From Gluconacetobacter takamatsuzukensis (GTDB lineage: Bacteria; Pseudomonadota; Alphaproteobacteria; Acetobacterales; Acetobacteraceae), in contig NZ_JABEQK010000003.1 in NCBI RefSeq assembly GCF_014174275.1, forward strand, positions 248,001-312,000: a stretch of DNA of 64,000 nt, given 5' to 3'. The notes under the pieces were generated by a model. The model was given only the letters and a program-made list of their open reading frames with translations. It did not search any database and was not told the origin of the DNA. Made by a program: the position numbers and the translations under genes. The first letter of the stretch is position 1, and the number at the start of each line of letters is the position of its first letter. This document shows, in pieces, positions 49,736 to 58,301 of this stretch.

Positions 49736-50651
49736 AGCCGCGCGAGAGCACGCGGCCGGCAATGGTCTCCAGCTTCGCCAGCAGGGCCGGGTCGCGCTTC
49801 TCCGGCGCGGTGATCAGCGCATGCTCCAGCGCCCGGTCGCACCCGGCCGGGCACAGCCCGCGCGGGCGGCCCAGGGTCGGGATCACGGACTTGACCAGCG
49901 CCCGGGCCCGGTCGGCATTCGACAGCATGACCTTGACCACGGCATCGACCGTCACGCTGTCATGGTCAGGGTGCCAGCAATCGTAATCCGTCACCATCGC
50001 AACGGTCGCGTAACAGATCTCCGCCTCGCGCGCCAACTTGGCCTCCGGCATGTTGGTCATGCCGACGACCGAGCAGCCCCAGGAGCGATAGAGATTGCTC
50101 TCGGCCTTGGTCGAGAATTGCGGGCCTTCCATCACCAGGTAGGTCCCGCCCCGCGTCACATCCAGCTTCAGCTCCCGCGCCGCCTCTTCCAGCACGTCGC
50201 CGATGCGCGGGCACAGCGGGTCGGCCACCGACACATGGGCAACGCAGCCCGTGTCGAAGAAGCTCTTCTCCCGCGCGAAGGAACGGTCGATGAATTGGTC
50301 GATGATGACGAAATGCCCCGGCGGCAGTTCCTCCTTCAGCGACCCCACGGCGGACAGCGACACGATGTCGGTCACGCCCGACATCTTCAGCGCCGCGATA
50401 TTGGCGCGGTAGTTCAGGCGCGACGGCGGGATCGGGTGCCCTCGCCCGTGACGCGGCAGGAACACGCAGCGCACGCCGTCCAGCCGGCCGAACAGCAACT
50501 GGTCGGACGGCAGGCCCCACGGGGTCTCGACCGTGCGCCACTCCTTCTCCTCCAGCCCGTCGATATCGTACAGGCCCGATCCGCCGATCAGGCCGATCAC
50601 GGGTTCGACGGCGTCCTGCGCAGACGAAAGGGGGGCGGTTTCAGTGGACAT
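49734..50651 (-). CDS. mtnP: S-methyl-5'-thioadenosine phosphorylase
   Basis: 305 residues. IGLIGGSGLYDIDGLEE, the phosphate site FLPRHGRGHPIPPSRLNYRANIAAL and MEGPQFSTKAESNLYRSWG, MTNMPEAKLAREAEICYATVAMVTD identify the MTAP/PNP family, MTA-type. It splits methylthioadenosine to adenine and methylthioribose-1-phosphate for methionine salvage. Its ATG lies eleven bases inside the end of the cytochrome c1 gene, so it is co-translated with the bc1 genes, an odd pairing. Confidence 0.95.
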   Translation of the reverse strand: MSTETAPLSSAQDAVEPVIGLIGGSGLYDIDGLEEKEWRTVETPWGLPSDQLLFGRLDGVRCVFLPRHGRGHPIPPSRLNYRANIAALKMSGVTDIVSLSAVGSLKEELPPGHFVIIDQFIDRSFAREKSFFDTGCVAHVSVADPLCPRIGDVLEEAARELKLDVTRGGTYLVMEGPQFSTKAESNLYRSWGCSVVGMTNMPEAKLAREAEICYATVAMVTDYDCWHPDHDSVTVDAVVKVMLSNADRARALVKSVIPTLGRPRGLCPAGCDRALEHALITAPEKRDPALLAKLETIAGRVLSRG

Positions 50652-51423
50652 CGGACCAGAGTCTCCGTTTCAGAAGGAACGCCAGGACGGCAAGAAAAAG
50701 AAGATACAGCACCACCTGCGCACCCAGCCGGTGGCGCGCTTCCAGATGAGGCTGCGCCACCCACGCCAGGAAGGTCGTGACGTCACGCGCCTCCTGCGCC
50801 GTGGTGGCGGGCGTGCCGTCGGTATAGACAACCTGCCCGTCGCGCAACGGCGGCGGCATCGCGATTTCCCGGCCGCTGGCATAGGGGTTGTAGACCGCGC
50901 CGGCATGGCTCGGCCGATACGCCGCCGGAGGCTCCCGATAGCCGGTCAGCACCGCATAGATCCGGTCCGGCCCACCGGGATAGACCAGCGCCAGCCGCGA
51001 CTGGTCGGGCGGCGCCACCCCGTTATTGGCCGCCGCGGCCGCCGCCGGGTTGGCGAACGGGTCGCGGAAATGGTCGGCCGGCGTCGCCGCGCGCGTCACC
51101 GGGTCGCCCTGCGCATCCACCCCGCCCGGCACCTGCTGCGTGGCCGCGATCCGGCCGACCTGCTCCATGGTCAGCCCGGTCGCCGCCAGATCGCCATAGG
51201 TCATGGATTTCATGCCGTGGCAGGCCGAACAGACCTGGGCATAGACCGCATAGCCGCGCTGGACGGCCGACAGGTCGAACCGCCCCAGCGGCCCCTCGAA
51301 ACTCCAGGCCTGATGCGGCACCCGGTCATGCGGCCCCGCCTGCGCTGCGGCCCGCGACATGTCGCACAGCGGCGCCGCCAGCCCCAGGAGGGCGACAAAC
51401 CGCAGGATCACCCCGCCCCTCAC
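50641..51423 (-). CDS. petC: Ubiquinol-cytochrome c reductase cytochrome c1 subunit
   Basis: 260 residues. A signal peptide ends near MSRAAAQA; heme site CSACH in YAQVCSACHGMKSMTYGDLA; the downstream PDQSRLALVYPGGPDRIYAVLTGY and YNPYASGREIAMPPPL with the Met ligand are the cytochrome c1 pattern; one C-terminal anchor helix (VVLYLLFLAVLAFLLKRRLW). The GTG at 51423 overlaps the cytochrome b stop by four bases (GTGA) and is preferred; GTG 51411 is the alternative. Works with cytochrome b in the bc1 complex. Confidence 0.94.
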   Translation of the reverse strand: MRGGVILRFVALLGLAAPLCDMSRAAAQAGPHDRVPHQAWSFEGPLGRFDLSAVQRGYAVYAQVCSACHGMKSMTYGDLAATGLTMEQVGRIAATQQVPGGVDAQGDPVTRAATPADHFRDPFANPAAAAAANNGVAPPDQSRLALVYPGGPDRIYAVLTGYREPPAAYRPSHAGAVYNPYASGREIAMPPPLRDGQVVYTDGTPATTAQEARDVTTFLAWVAQPHLEARHRLGAQVVLYLLFLAVLAFLLKRRLWSDVH

Positions 51424-52658
51424 GCCCCGCGCCTCCCGGCGCCGGCAATGCCGTCCGGCAGCACGATCCCGCGCTCGGTCCGGGCAGACAGCGGCAGCAG
51501 GACCAGGAAATGCGCGAAATAATAGACCACGGCGATCCGTCCCGCGATCATCCACCCCCCCTGCGCATGATGGCGGCCGACAAAGCCCAGCAGGACGAAG
51601 CAGACGACCAGCACCCCCATGCAGGCCCGATAGAGCGGCCGGAACCGCGCCGAGCGGATCGGCGAACGATCCAGCCACGGCACCAGGAACAGTACCAGGA
51701 TCGCCCCGACCGAAGCCAGAAGCCCCCCGAATTTCGACGGAACCGACTGCAATATTCCGTAGAACGGCAGGAAATACCATTCGGGCTCGATATCCGCCGG
51801 CGTATGCAGCGGGTTGGCCGGCCGGAAATTCTCGGCCTCGAACACCACATCCGGCAGGAAGAACACCACCACGGCAAACAGCAGCGCGAACAGGATCAGG
51901 CCCAGCGCATCCTTGCTCGTATAATAAGGATGGAAGGGCAGCGTATCCCCCGCCCCCCTGGGCTCGATCCCCAGCGGATTGTTCGAGCCGGTCACATGCA
52001 GCGCCGCGACATGGATGCCCACCACGCCCAGCACCGCGAAGGCCAGCACCATGTGCAGGATGAAGAAGCGGTGCAGCGACACATCCCCCGGCGCATCGCC
52101 CCCCTGGAGGAAATGTTCCAGCCACGGCCCCACGCCCGGAATCGCATCGACCGCCTTGCCCGCGACATCGGCGCCCCAGTACGACATCTGCCCCCAGGGC
52201 AGCACATACCCGGCAAAGGCGGTCAGCATCACCATCGCCAGCAGCACCAGCCCGGTCAGCCACAGCACTTCGCGCGGCGCCTTGTAGGACCCGTAATAGA
52301 GGCCGCGAAACAGATGGATATACAGCGCGGCCAGGAACATGCTGGCGCCCGTGACATGGATCGACCGCAGCAGCCACCCGCTGGGCAACTGGCGATCGAT
52401 CGCCTCGATCGACGCAAACGCCCCGGCGGCGGTCGGCGTGTAGTTGACCGCAAGGAAGATGCCGGTGGCCAGCATCACCAGCAGCACGACCGTCAGGATC
52501 GCGCCGAAATTCCACAGCCCGTTCAGGTTGCGCGGCGTCCGGTAGTCGACATATTCCCGGCGAAAGGCCGAGACCACCGGCAGGCGCGCATCCAGCCAAG
52601 GCACCAGCCCCGCCTTCTCCTGTTCATCCGGCCTGTCGCGGGAACCAGCGTCCGTCAT
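51420..52658 (-). CDS. petB: Ubiquinol-cytochrome c reductase cytochrome b subunit
   Basis: 412 residues with eight membrane helices. Both heme-ligand His pairs can be seen: LLRSIHVTGASMFLAALYIHLFRGLYYGSYK and SLHRFFILHMVLAFAVLGVVGIHVAALH. The Qo-site PEWY motif is in DIEPEWYFLPFYGIL. It oxidises ubiquinol and passes electrons to the Rieske protein and c1. A GAGGA ribosome site precedes the ATG. Unusually, no Rieske gene (petA) lies upstream: the next 330 bp are non-coding and then hemF runs the other way. Confidence 0.96.
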   Translation of the reverse strand: MTDAGSRDRPDEQEKAGLVPWLDARLPVVSAFRREYVDYRTPRNLNGLWNFGAILTVVLLVMLATGIFLAVNYTPTAAGAFASIEAIDRQLPSGWLLRSIHVTGASMFLAALYIHLFRGLYYGSYKAPREVLWLTGLVLLAMVMLTAFAGYVLPWGQMSYWGADVAGKAVDAIPGVGPWLEHFLQGGDAPGDVSLHRFFILHMVLAFAVLGVVGIHVAALHVTGSNNPLGIEPRGAGDTLPFHPYYTSKDALGLILFALLFAVVVFFLPDVVFEAENFRPANPLHTPADIEPEWYFLPFYGILQSVPSKFGGLLASVGAILVLFLVPWLDRSPIRSARFRPLYRACMGVLVVCFVLLGFVGRHHAQGGWMIAGRIAVVYYFAHFLVLLPLSARTERGIVLPDGIAGAGRRGA

Positions 52659-52988
52659 CGGTCCTCAATCCTGCGCCCCTGCGGCGCCCGCCTTCCATAA
52701 CGGCCCGGTGCCCCTTCTTGCAATTACCCCCACGAACAGGCACCCCTAGGAGTCTGACCGTAAATGCGCGCTGGTGGCGATCCGACGCGCGTTTCCTGCG
52801 CTCCGGTGCTCACGGCCATCAAGGCCGCTCCGCTCCGGTGCTCGGAAACACACGACGGGCGTGCCGCTTTGCGGCGCTCTCGCTCACCAGCCCACATTTC
52901 CGATCAGACTCCCCAGCGGCTGTTTCAAAAGCCTCTTATCGCATCCGCCTATCCAGACGACCCGTTCGACGCAGAAGATGACCCGAGC
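52659..52988. other. Non-coding gap between petB and hemF with internal repeats
   Basis: 330 bp with no supported gene; no Rieske motif (CTHLGC/CPCHGS) can be read on the minus strand. It holds a 13-bp direct repeat CGCTCCGGTGCTC at 52799-52811 and 52831-52843, and GTTTCC/GGAAAC arms at 52791 and 52844. This looks like a repeat or remnant rather than an ordinary promoter region; I cannot name it. Confidence 0.5.
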
Positions 52989-53891
52989 ATGACAGAGACC
53001 CGCGCGCCCATCCCCCACGACCAGCTGAAGCAGGAGGCCCGCGCCTGGTTCGAAACGCTGCGCGACCGGATCTGCGCCGCCTTCGAACAAATCGAGCGGG
53101 ATGCCGGCGACGTGCAGACCCTGCCCGGCCGCGAGGCCCCCGGAGCCTTCGTCCGCACGCCGTGGGACCGTGTGAACGACGACGGCACACCGGGCGGCGG
53201 CGGGGTGATCAGCCTGATGCGCGGCCGGGTGTTCGAGAAGGTGGGCGTCAACGTCTCGACCGTCGAAGGCACCTTCAGCCCCGAATTCCGCGCCACCATC
53301 CCCGGCGCCGCCGAGGACCCGCGCTTCTTCGCCACCGGCATCAGCCTGGTGGCCCACATGTGCAATCCGCGCGTTCCCGCCGCCCATTTCAACACGCGGA
53401 TGATCGTCACCACCCAGGGCTGGTTCGGCGGCGGCGGCGACCTGACGCCGATGTTCCCCGACAGTGCGGAGGCACAGGAAGACGCGATGCGCTTCCACGC
53501 CGGCTTCCGCGCCGCCTGCGACGCGCACGACCCGGCCTACTACCCCCGCTTCAAGGAATGGTGCGACCGCTATTTCTTCCTGCCCCACCGCAACGAGCCA
53601 CGCGGCCTGGGCGGCATCTTCTACGACCGGCTGAACACCGGCGACGTGGCAGCCGATTTCGCCTTCACCCGCGATGTCGGCCTGGCCTTCCTCGAAACCT
53701 ATCCCGCCATCGTCCGCCACCGGATGAACGAACGCTGGACCGAGGAGGAACGCCGCGCGCAACTGGTCCGGCGCGGCCGCTACGTGGAATTCAACCTCAT
53801 CCACGATCGCGGCACCCTGTTCGGCCTGAAGACCGGCGGGAATACCGAAGCGATCCTGATGAGTCTTCCCCCCGAGGTCCACTGGCCGTAA
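52989..53891 (+). CDS. hemF: Oxygen-dependent coproporphyrinogen III oxidase
   Basis: 300 residues from the ATG at 52989. [73 protein letters not shown] and [24 protein letters not shown] are all HemF signatures. It uses O2 to turn coproporphyrinogen III into protoporphyrinogen IX in heme synthesis. The frame extends upstream through the repeat-like gap, but those residues are not HemF-like. Divergent from petB. Confidence 0.97.
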   Translation: MTETRAPIPHDQLKQEARAWFETLRDRICAAFEQIERDAGDVQTLPGREAPGAFVRTPWDRVNDDGTPGGGGVISLMRGRVFEKVGVNVSTVEGTFSPEFRATIPGAAEDPRFFATGISLVAHMCNPRVPAAHFNTRMIVTTQGWFGGGGDLTPMFPDSAEAQEDAMRFHAGFRAACDAHDPAYYPRFKEWCDRYFFLPHRNEPRGLGGIFYDRLNTGDVAADFAFTRDVGLAFLETYPAIVRHRMNERWTEEERRAQLVRRGRYVEFNLIHDRGTLFGLKTGGNTEAILMSLPPEVHWP

Positions 53892-53943
53892 AGTCGCGCC
53901 TTCGCCGCCGTGGGCCGCCCCGGCACCTGCCATAGACTCGCCG

Positions 53944-53972
53944 CATTCCAGCGCAAGACAGGCGCTGGAATG
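53944..53972. repeat. 11-bp perfect hairpin downstream of hemF
   Basis: CATTCCAGCGC, seven bases, GCGCTGGAATG. It lies about 50 bp after the hemF stop with no T run following; perhaps a rho-assisted terminator or an mRNA 3'-end stem. Confidence 0.6.
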
Positions 53973-54050
53973 TCCCCTGCCGTGGAGATGCCGCCTTTGC
54001 CCGCGACCCGACCCCGCCCTTGTTCTGACCACCGGCCCGGTCGGGCCTAG

Positions 54051-55142
54051 ATGCGCATGCGCCGCCGCCAGTTTCTTGCCTTGGCGGGTTTCTCCGCACT
54101 CGCCGGCATTCCCGCCGCCCATGCCGGTTCCCTGACGCACATCGCCGCCATCGCCCCGGCCGGCGGCACCATCGTCGACCCCACCCTGCTGGTCGCCGGC
54201 AACGCCGAAAGTGCGGCGGGCCGCTGGAGCACCGTGCTGGCCCCGGCACTGGCACAGGGGCTCGGGGCCCCCGCCCCGCTGGACACGCACCTGACCAGCG
54301 GGCTGGACGGCGTGACCGGCGCCAACCAGTTCGACACCCAGACGGTGCCGGACGGCGCAACCGCCCTGCTGGTGCCCGGCGCGGCGCTGGTGGCCTCGCT
54401 GACCGGCGATCCGCGCGCCCATTACGATTTCGGCCGCTGGGTCCCGCTGATGCTCAGCCTGGTCTCGCCCATCGTGGTCGGCCGGGCCGACCTGCATCGT
54501 ACCCTGCGCGACCTGGTGCGCGACCGGCCGATCCGCGTGGCAGTATCCAGCGACCACGGGCTCGAACTCGCCACCGTGATGGCCATGGCGATGTTCGGCT
54601 TCCGGCCGATCCCCGTCACGGGCATCGCCACCCCGCAGGAAGCCCTGGATGCCCTGCGCGACGGCAAGGTGGACGTGGTCCAGATCTCCGACCCGATGCC
54701 CCCCCAGGCACTCGACGCCCTGCTGGCACCGCTGGAACCCAGCGGCGCCGTGCCCCTGTTCACGCTGGGCGACACCGTGCGCGCGACCGTGCATGGCCGG
54801 CCGGTGCAAAGCTTCGCCGAACGCTTCACCCAGGAACGCGGCCGCGCCCCCACCGGCCTGCTCTACGAGGCCTGGAAGGTCGTCGCCTCCGCCGCCTCGC
54901 TCGATATCGGGCTCATGCTGCCGATGCTGACCCCGCCGGCGCAGGTCGCCGGCTGGCGCCACGCGGTCGGCGTCGCCGGCACCCAGGGCGCGTTCGACAC
55001 GCTGAAGGCCGATGCCGGCCGTGCCCTCGTCACCGGGCCGGATTGCGGCCGCTACCTCCACGACATGACCGGCGAAATCTCGGCCGTCCTGATGCTGCGC
55101 CGCTGGCTGGCCATTCACACGCCGGAATGGCGATTAGGATAG
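54051..55142 (+). CDS. Tat-exported TctC/Bug-like solute-binding protein
   Basis: 363 residues. The start RMRRRQFLALAGFSALAGIPAAHA is a twin-arginine signal (R-R-x-F-L). The rest resembles TctC/Bug periplasmic binding proteins: an early VAPAGG-like loop, DGATALLVPGAALVASLTGD, WVPLMLSLVSPIVVGRADLHRTLRDLV and ALDALRDGKVDVVQISD. No TctA/TctB transporter genes lie beside it, so it is an orphan receptor. Start ATG 54051 or 54057. Ligand unknown. Confidence 0.65.
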   Translation: MRMRRRQFLALAGFSALAGIPAAHAGSLTHIAAIAPAGGTIVDPTLLVAGNAESAAGRWSTVLAPALAQGLGAPAPLDTHLTSGLDGVTGANQFDTQTVPDGATALLVPGAALVASLTGDPRAHYDFGRWVPLMLSLVSPIVVGRADLHRTLRDLVRDRPIRVAVSSDHGLELATVMAMAMFGFRPIPVTGIATPQEALDALRDGKVDVVQISDPMPPQALDALLAPLEPSGAVPLFTLGDTVRATVHGRPVQSFAERFTQERGRAPTGLLYEAWKVVASAASLDIGLMLPMLTPPAQVAGWRHAVGVAGTQGAFDTLKADAGRALVTGPDCGRYLHDMTGEISAVLMLRRWLAIHTPEWRLG

Positions 55143-55213
55143 GAAACCGTCCCGAACGTGCCGGTTCCGGCCCGCTCTCGGAGGCTCTTTGCAATGTCGG
55201 CCTGTCGAGCGAG

Positions 55214-55849
55214 TCAACCTCGTCCCCGACGCAGCAGGATACGCACCGACCCCTGATTGGCGGCATGGGGATGCACCACCGCCAGGATCAGCGGCCGCAG
55301 GTCCGGCCGCCCCAGCCAGAAGGGCAGCTCCCGCCGCAGGACCCCGCCCTCGCGGCCCGAGCCCAGCCCGGTGATGACTTCCACGCAGCGCAGATTGTCC
55401 GACCGCGCCTGGATCAGAAAAGAATGCAGGCGCTGGAAGGCCGCATGCGCATTCTGCCCGTGCAGGTCGAGCGTCCGCGACGGGCGCAGCTTGCCGCTGA
55501 CCAGCGTCCGCCAGCTCGTATCGTCCAGCCCCGGCCCGCGCTGGCCGATCGCGACCTCGGCCCGCGACCGGACCAGCGTAAAACCCGGCCGGGCCGGACG
55601 CAGCATGTCGGATTGCGGCACCATGGCCGCAGGCGGCGCGGCGCGATCGCGTCGCTCGGCCGCTGGGGCTGCGGCCGGCGGCACTGACGGCGCGGCGACC
55701 ACGGGCGCCGGCCGCGCGGCCCTGGCGGCCAGCGGCTTGATACCGCGCACGAAGGCCGTCCACAGCGCCTGTTCGTCTTCCCCGAGGACCCGTCGACGGC
55801 GCACCCCTGTTCTCCTCCGCCCGCCGGCGGACGACCCCATGCCGCCCAT
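55214..55849 (-). CDS. Smr-domain protein (MutS2-type C-terminal nuclease domain)
   Basis: 211 residues. The first ~90 are proline/alanine/arginine-rich and likely disordered. The Smr domain follows: RTLDLHGQNAHAAFQRLHSFL has the LDLHG motif, and EVITGLGSGREGGVLRRELPFWL the TGxGxxG motif. Stand-alone Smr proteins nick or cleave nucleic acids; the cellular role in alphaproteobacteria is unknown. Start 55849 or ATG 55840. It usually follows mltA in this class, but here two other genes lie between. Confidence 0.88.
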   Translation of the reverse strand: MGGMGSSAGGRRRTGVRRRRVLGEDEQALWTAFVRGIKPLAARAARPAPVVAAPSVPPAAAPAAERRDRAAPPAAMVPQSDMLRPARPGFTLVRSRAEVAIGQRGPGLDDTSWRTLVSGKLRPSRTLDLHGQNAHAAFQRLHSFLIQARSDNLRCVEVITGLGSGREGGVLRRELPFWLGRPDLRPLILAVVHPHAANQGSVRILLRRGRG

Positions 55850-55926
55850 CGCCCCGATGCCCCCGATCTTAAAACAGGTCGCGCCCGGATCGAAGCCCGG
55901 ACGCGCACTGCCAGGAGGATGGCGCG

Positions 55927-57357
55927 TCAGGGCGCCGGGGTACCGCCCAGGGGCTGCCCCTGGTAAGTGCCGGTCAGGGTCCGCAGGAAGGCCACGATAT
56001 CGGCGATATCATGATCGGACATCGCATGATCGGGCGTCTGGTAGCGCGCCATCAGCCGCACCGCGTCTTCCAGCGTCTTGACGCTGCCATCATGGAAATA
56101 GGGGGCGGTCAGCGCGATATTGCGCAGGTTCGGCACCTTGAAACGCTCCATGTCGTCCGGCGACTGCGTGACGGTGTAGCGCCCCTTGTCGGCATCGGTC
56201 ACGGCCCCGCCGCGCGCCGCGAAATAATCGCCTTCCAGCCCCATCACCTCGAACGCCTGGCCACCCAGCGACGCCCCGGTATGGCAACCCGAGCAGCCGA
56301 CGCTCTTGAACAGCGCATACCCGTTCTTTTCCTGGGCATTCAGGGCCTGCTCGTCGCCCTTCAGGTAGCGGTCGAAACGGCTACCGGGCGTGATCAGCGT
56401 CTTTTCATACTCCGCGATGGCGGCGGTCATCCGGTCCTTGTCGATATCGTCCGAGCCGAACGCATCATGAAAGGCCGAGACATAGGTCGGATCCTGCTTC
56501 ACCTTGTCGGCCACCAGCGTCCAGTCGTGCGATCCCATTTCCAGCGGGTTCATGACCGGGCCGGCCGCCTGCTCGGCCAGCGTGGCGGCGCGGCCGTTCC
56601 AGAACTGGCTCTTGTTGAACACCGCGTCATAGACGGTCGGCACATTGATCGGCCCATGCTGGCCACCGATCCCCAGCGCCGTCACGCGCCCGTCCACGCC
56701 GCCATGATCCAGCGCATGGCAGCTGGCGCAGTTCAGCGTACCGTCACCCGACAATTGCTTGTCGAAGAACAGCCGCTGGCCCAGGGCCACCTTGGCCGCA
56801 TCCACGGGCACGCTGTCGGGCACGGGCTGGACCGGTTCGGCGGCAAAGCGCGCGGCAACACCCGGCGTCGCATAATGCGCGCGCCGCTCGGCGGCCACCC
56901 AGTCCAGCAGCGCATCACGCTGCGCCTGCGACAGATGGGCATGCCAATGCATCAGCAGATACAGCGTCGGCGGCATGCGGTTCTGGCGAACCACTTCCTC
57001 GATCCGCGCCAATTGCTCCTCGGAGGGAACCGCACCGGTCTGGAAGGCCTCGATCACCGGTTCGATCCGGAAATGACGCAGCCCCTGGTCCACGTCGCGC
57101 TGCATCAGCTGGTTGGCGACCGGCACATGGAAATAGAAGGGCAGTTCGACATTGCGCGCGTGGCAATAATCGCATCGCGCCTCGCGAATCGCCGCGAAGG
57201 CCGCCGCGGCCACCGGGTCCGCTAGCGTCGGCGAATGCGTATCCAGCGTCGGGGCCGTTTCATGGTCGAAATGGGTCAGATAACCCACCACGCCGCCATA
57301 CGCGACAATCCCCATAACCGCGACCGAAACTATTGCCTTGCGTACCGACACGTCCAC
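55927..57357 (-). CDS. Tri-heme cytochrome c peroxidase (YhjA-like)
   Basis: 476 residues with an N-terminal membrane anchor (VSVAVMGIVAYGGVVGYL). Three c-heme motifs: CDYCH (62-66) in an extra N-terminal domain, CASCH (210-214) and CSGCH (355-359) in the two-domain CCP/MauG core. The extra heme domain and anchor match E. coli YhjA (~465 residues), a quinol peroxidase that lets H2O2 serve as an electron acceptor. Size and layout agree. It lies 90 bp downstream of the methyltransferase gene on the same strand. Confidence 0.92.
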   Translation of the reverse strand: MDVSVRKAIVSVAVMGIVAYGGVVGYLTHFDHETAPTLDTHSPTLADPVAAAAFAAIREARCDYCHARNVELPFYFHVPVANQLMQRDVDQGLRHFRIEPVIEAFQTGAVPSEEQLARIEEVVRQNRMPPTLYLLMHWHAHLSQAQRDALLDWVAAERRAHYATPGVAARFAAEPVQPVPDSVPVDAAKVALGQRLFFDKQLSGDGTLNCASCHALDHGGVDGRVTALGIGGQHGPINVPTVYDAVFNKSQFWNGRAATLAEQAAGPVMNPLEMGSHDWTLVADKVKQDPTYVSAFHDAFGSDDIDKDRMTAAIAEYEKTLITPGSRFDRYLKGDEQALNAQEKNGYALFKSVGCSGCHTGASLGGQAFEVMGLEGDYFAARGGAVTDADKGRYTVTQSPDDMERFKVPNLRNIALTAPYFHDGSVKTLEDAVRLMARYQTPDHAMSDHDIADIVAFLRTLTGTYQGQPLGGTPAP

Positions 57358-57446
57358 CCCTCCTCTATCGTCTCAGGACGGGTGTGCCGGAAACACAAAA
57401 CATCTGTCAAAATCATATTTTTAATAAAAACGATTGATTGGCTCGA

Positions 57447-58301
57447 TCAAACGGGCGGTTTGTCCTGTTCCATGGCCAGTTTCAGCCGTTCCCGCGCCAC
57501 TTTTACATAGGCGGCATCCAGTTCGATCCCCACGCCGCGCGCGCCTTCCGCCTGCGCGGCCACCAGCGTGGTTCCCGTGCCCATGAACGGGTCCAGCACC
57601 AGCGCATCCGGCCGCCCATGCAGGCGGATGCACATGCGCGGCAACTGGACCGGAAACGTCCCCGGATGATTGAATTTCTGCGCCTTGTCGCGCACCGTTT
57701 CATAGGGGATGAACCAGGTATCTCCCCGGCAGCGCCTGTCCTGCTCATGCCCGCGCCGCGCGATATTCGACTTGTCCTTGTACGGCACACCGATATCGAG
57801 GCGACTGAGTTCCACCGTGCCCGAGCGCGTCAGATGGAACAGATGCTCGTGATTGCGATGCAGGTAGCGCGCGCTGTTGACCGGCTTGAAATGCCCATAC
57901 GTGTCGTCATGGACCGAAATCGACTTGATCCAGCTGATATGGTTCTGCAGGTGGAAAATCTCGCGCAGCCGCACGGCCAGCTCGAACGGCAGCCAAGGCT
58001 GCGCCGACGACCCCGCGATATTCAGGAAGAACGAGCCATCCGGCCGCATCACCCGATGCAGCTCGCGCGCCACCGCCATCATCCAGTCCAGATACTGCGT
58101 TTCCGACATGCGGTCGCGATAGGTCCGGTAGCCTAGCCCGATATTGTAGGGCGGCGAGGTCACGACGACATCGACCGAATCCGCCTCCATCCGGCGCAGT
58201 TCGCGCAGGCAGTCGTTCCGCACCAGCAGGTGCGGCCCGATCGCCTGGCGCACCGCGCGCGGGGGGCGCGTGCCGGTTGCAGACCCGCTGCGCGGCGCCA
58301 T
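57447..58301 (-). CDS. Site-specific DNA methyltransferase, beta class, orphan
   Basis: 284 residues. TSPPYNIGLGY (motif IV, 48-52) comes before LDPFMGTGTTLVAAQAEGARGVGIELDAAYV (motif I, from Asp237), the beta order of N6-adenine and N4-cytosine methylases. The S-P-P-Y form favours N4-cytosine but does not prove it. No restriction enzyme gene is next to it. Unlike CcrM it has TSPPY rather than DPPY and no C-terminal DNA-binding extension. The ATG overlaps the mltA stop by four bases (ATGA). Confidence 0.9.
   Translation of the reverse strand: MAPRSGSATGTRPPRAVRQAIGPHLLVRNDCLRELRRMEADSVDVVVTSPPYNIGLGYRTYRDRMSETQYLDWMMAVARELHRVMRPDGSFFLNIAGSSAQPWLPFELAVRLREIFHLQNHISWIKSISVHDDTYGHFKPVNSARYLHRNHEHLFHLTRSGTVELSRLDIGVPYKDKSNIARRGHEQDRRCRGDTWFIPYETVRDKAQKFNHPGTFPVQLPRMCIRLHGRPDALVLDPFMGTGTTLVAAQAEGARGVGIELDAAYVKVARERLKLAMEQDKPPV

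Noticed and set aside
52884..55118. 744-codon minus-strand open frame, considered as a possible missing petA
   Set aside because: Antisense to hemF and the binding protein; no Rieske cysteine/histidine motifs.
57447..58301. Assignment of the methyltransferase as CcrM
   Set aside because: CcrM has DPPY and a C-terminal DNA-binding extension; this protein has TSPPY and ends soon after motif I.
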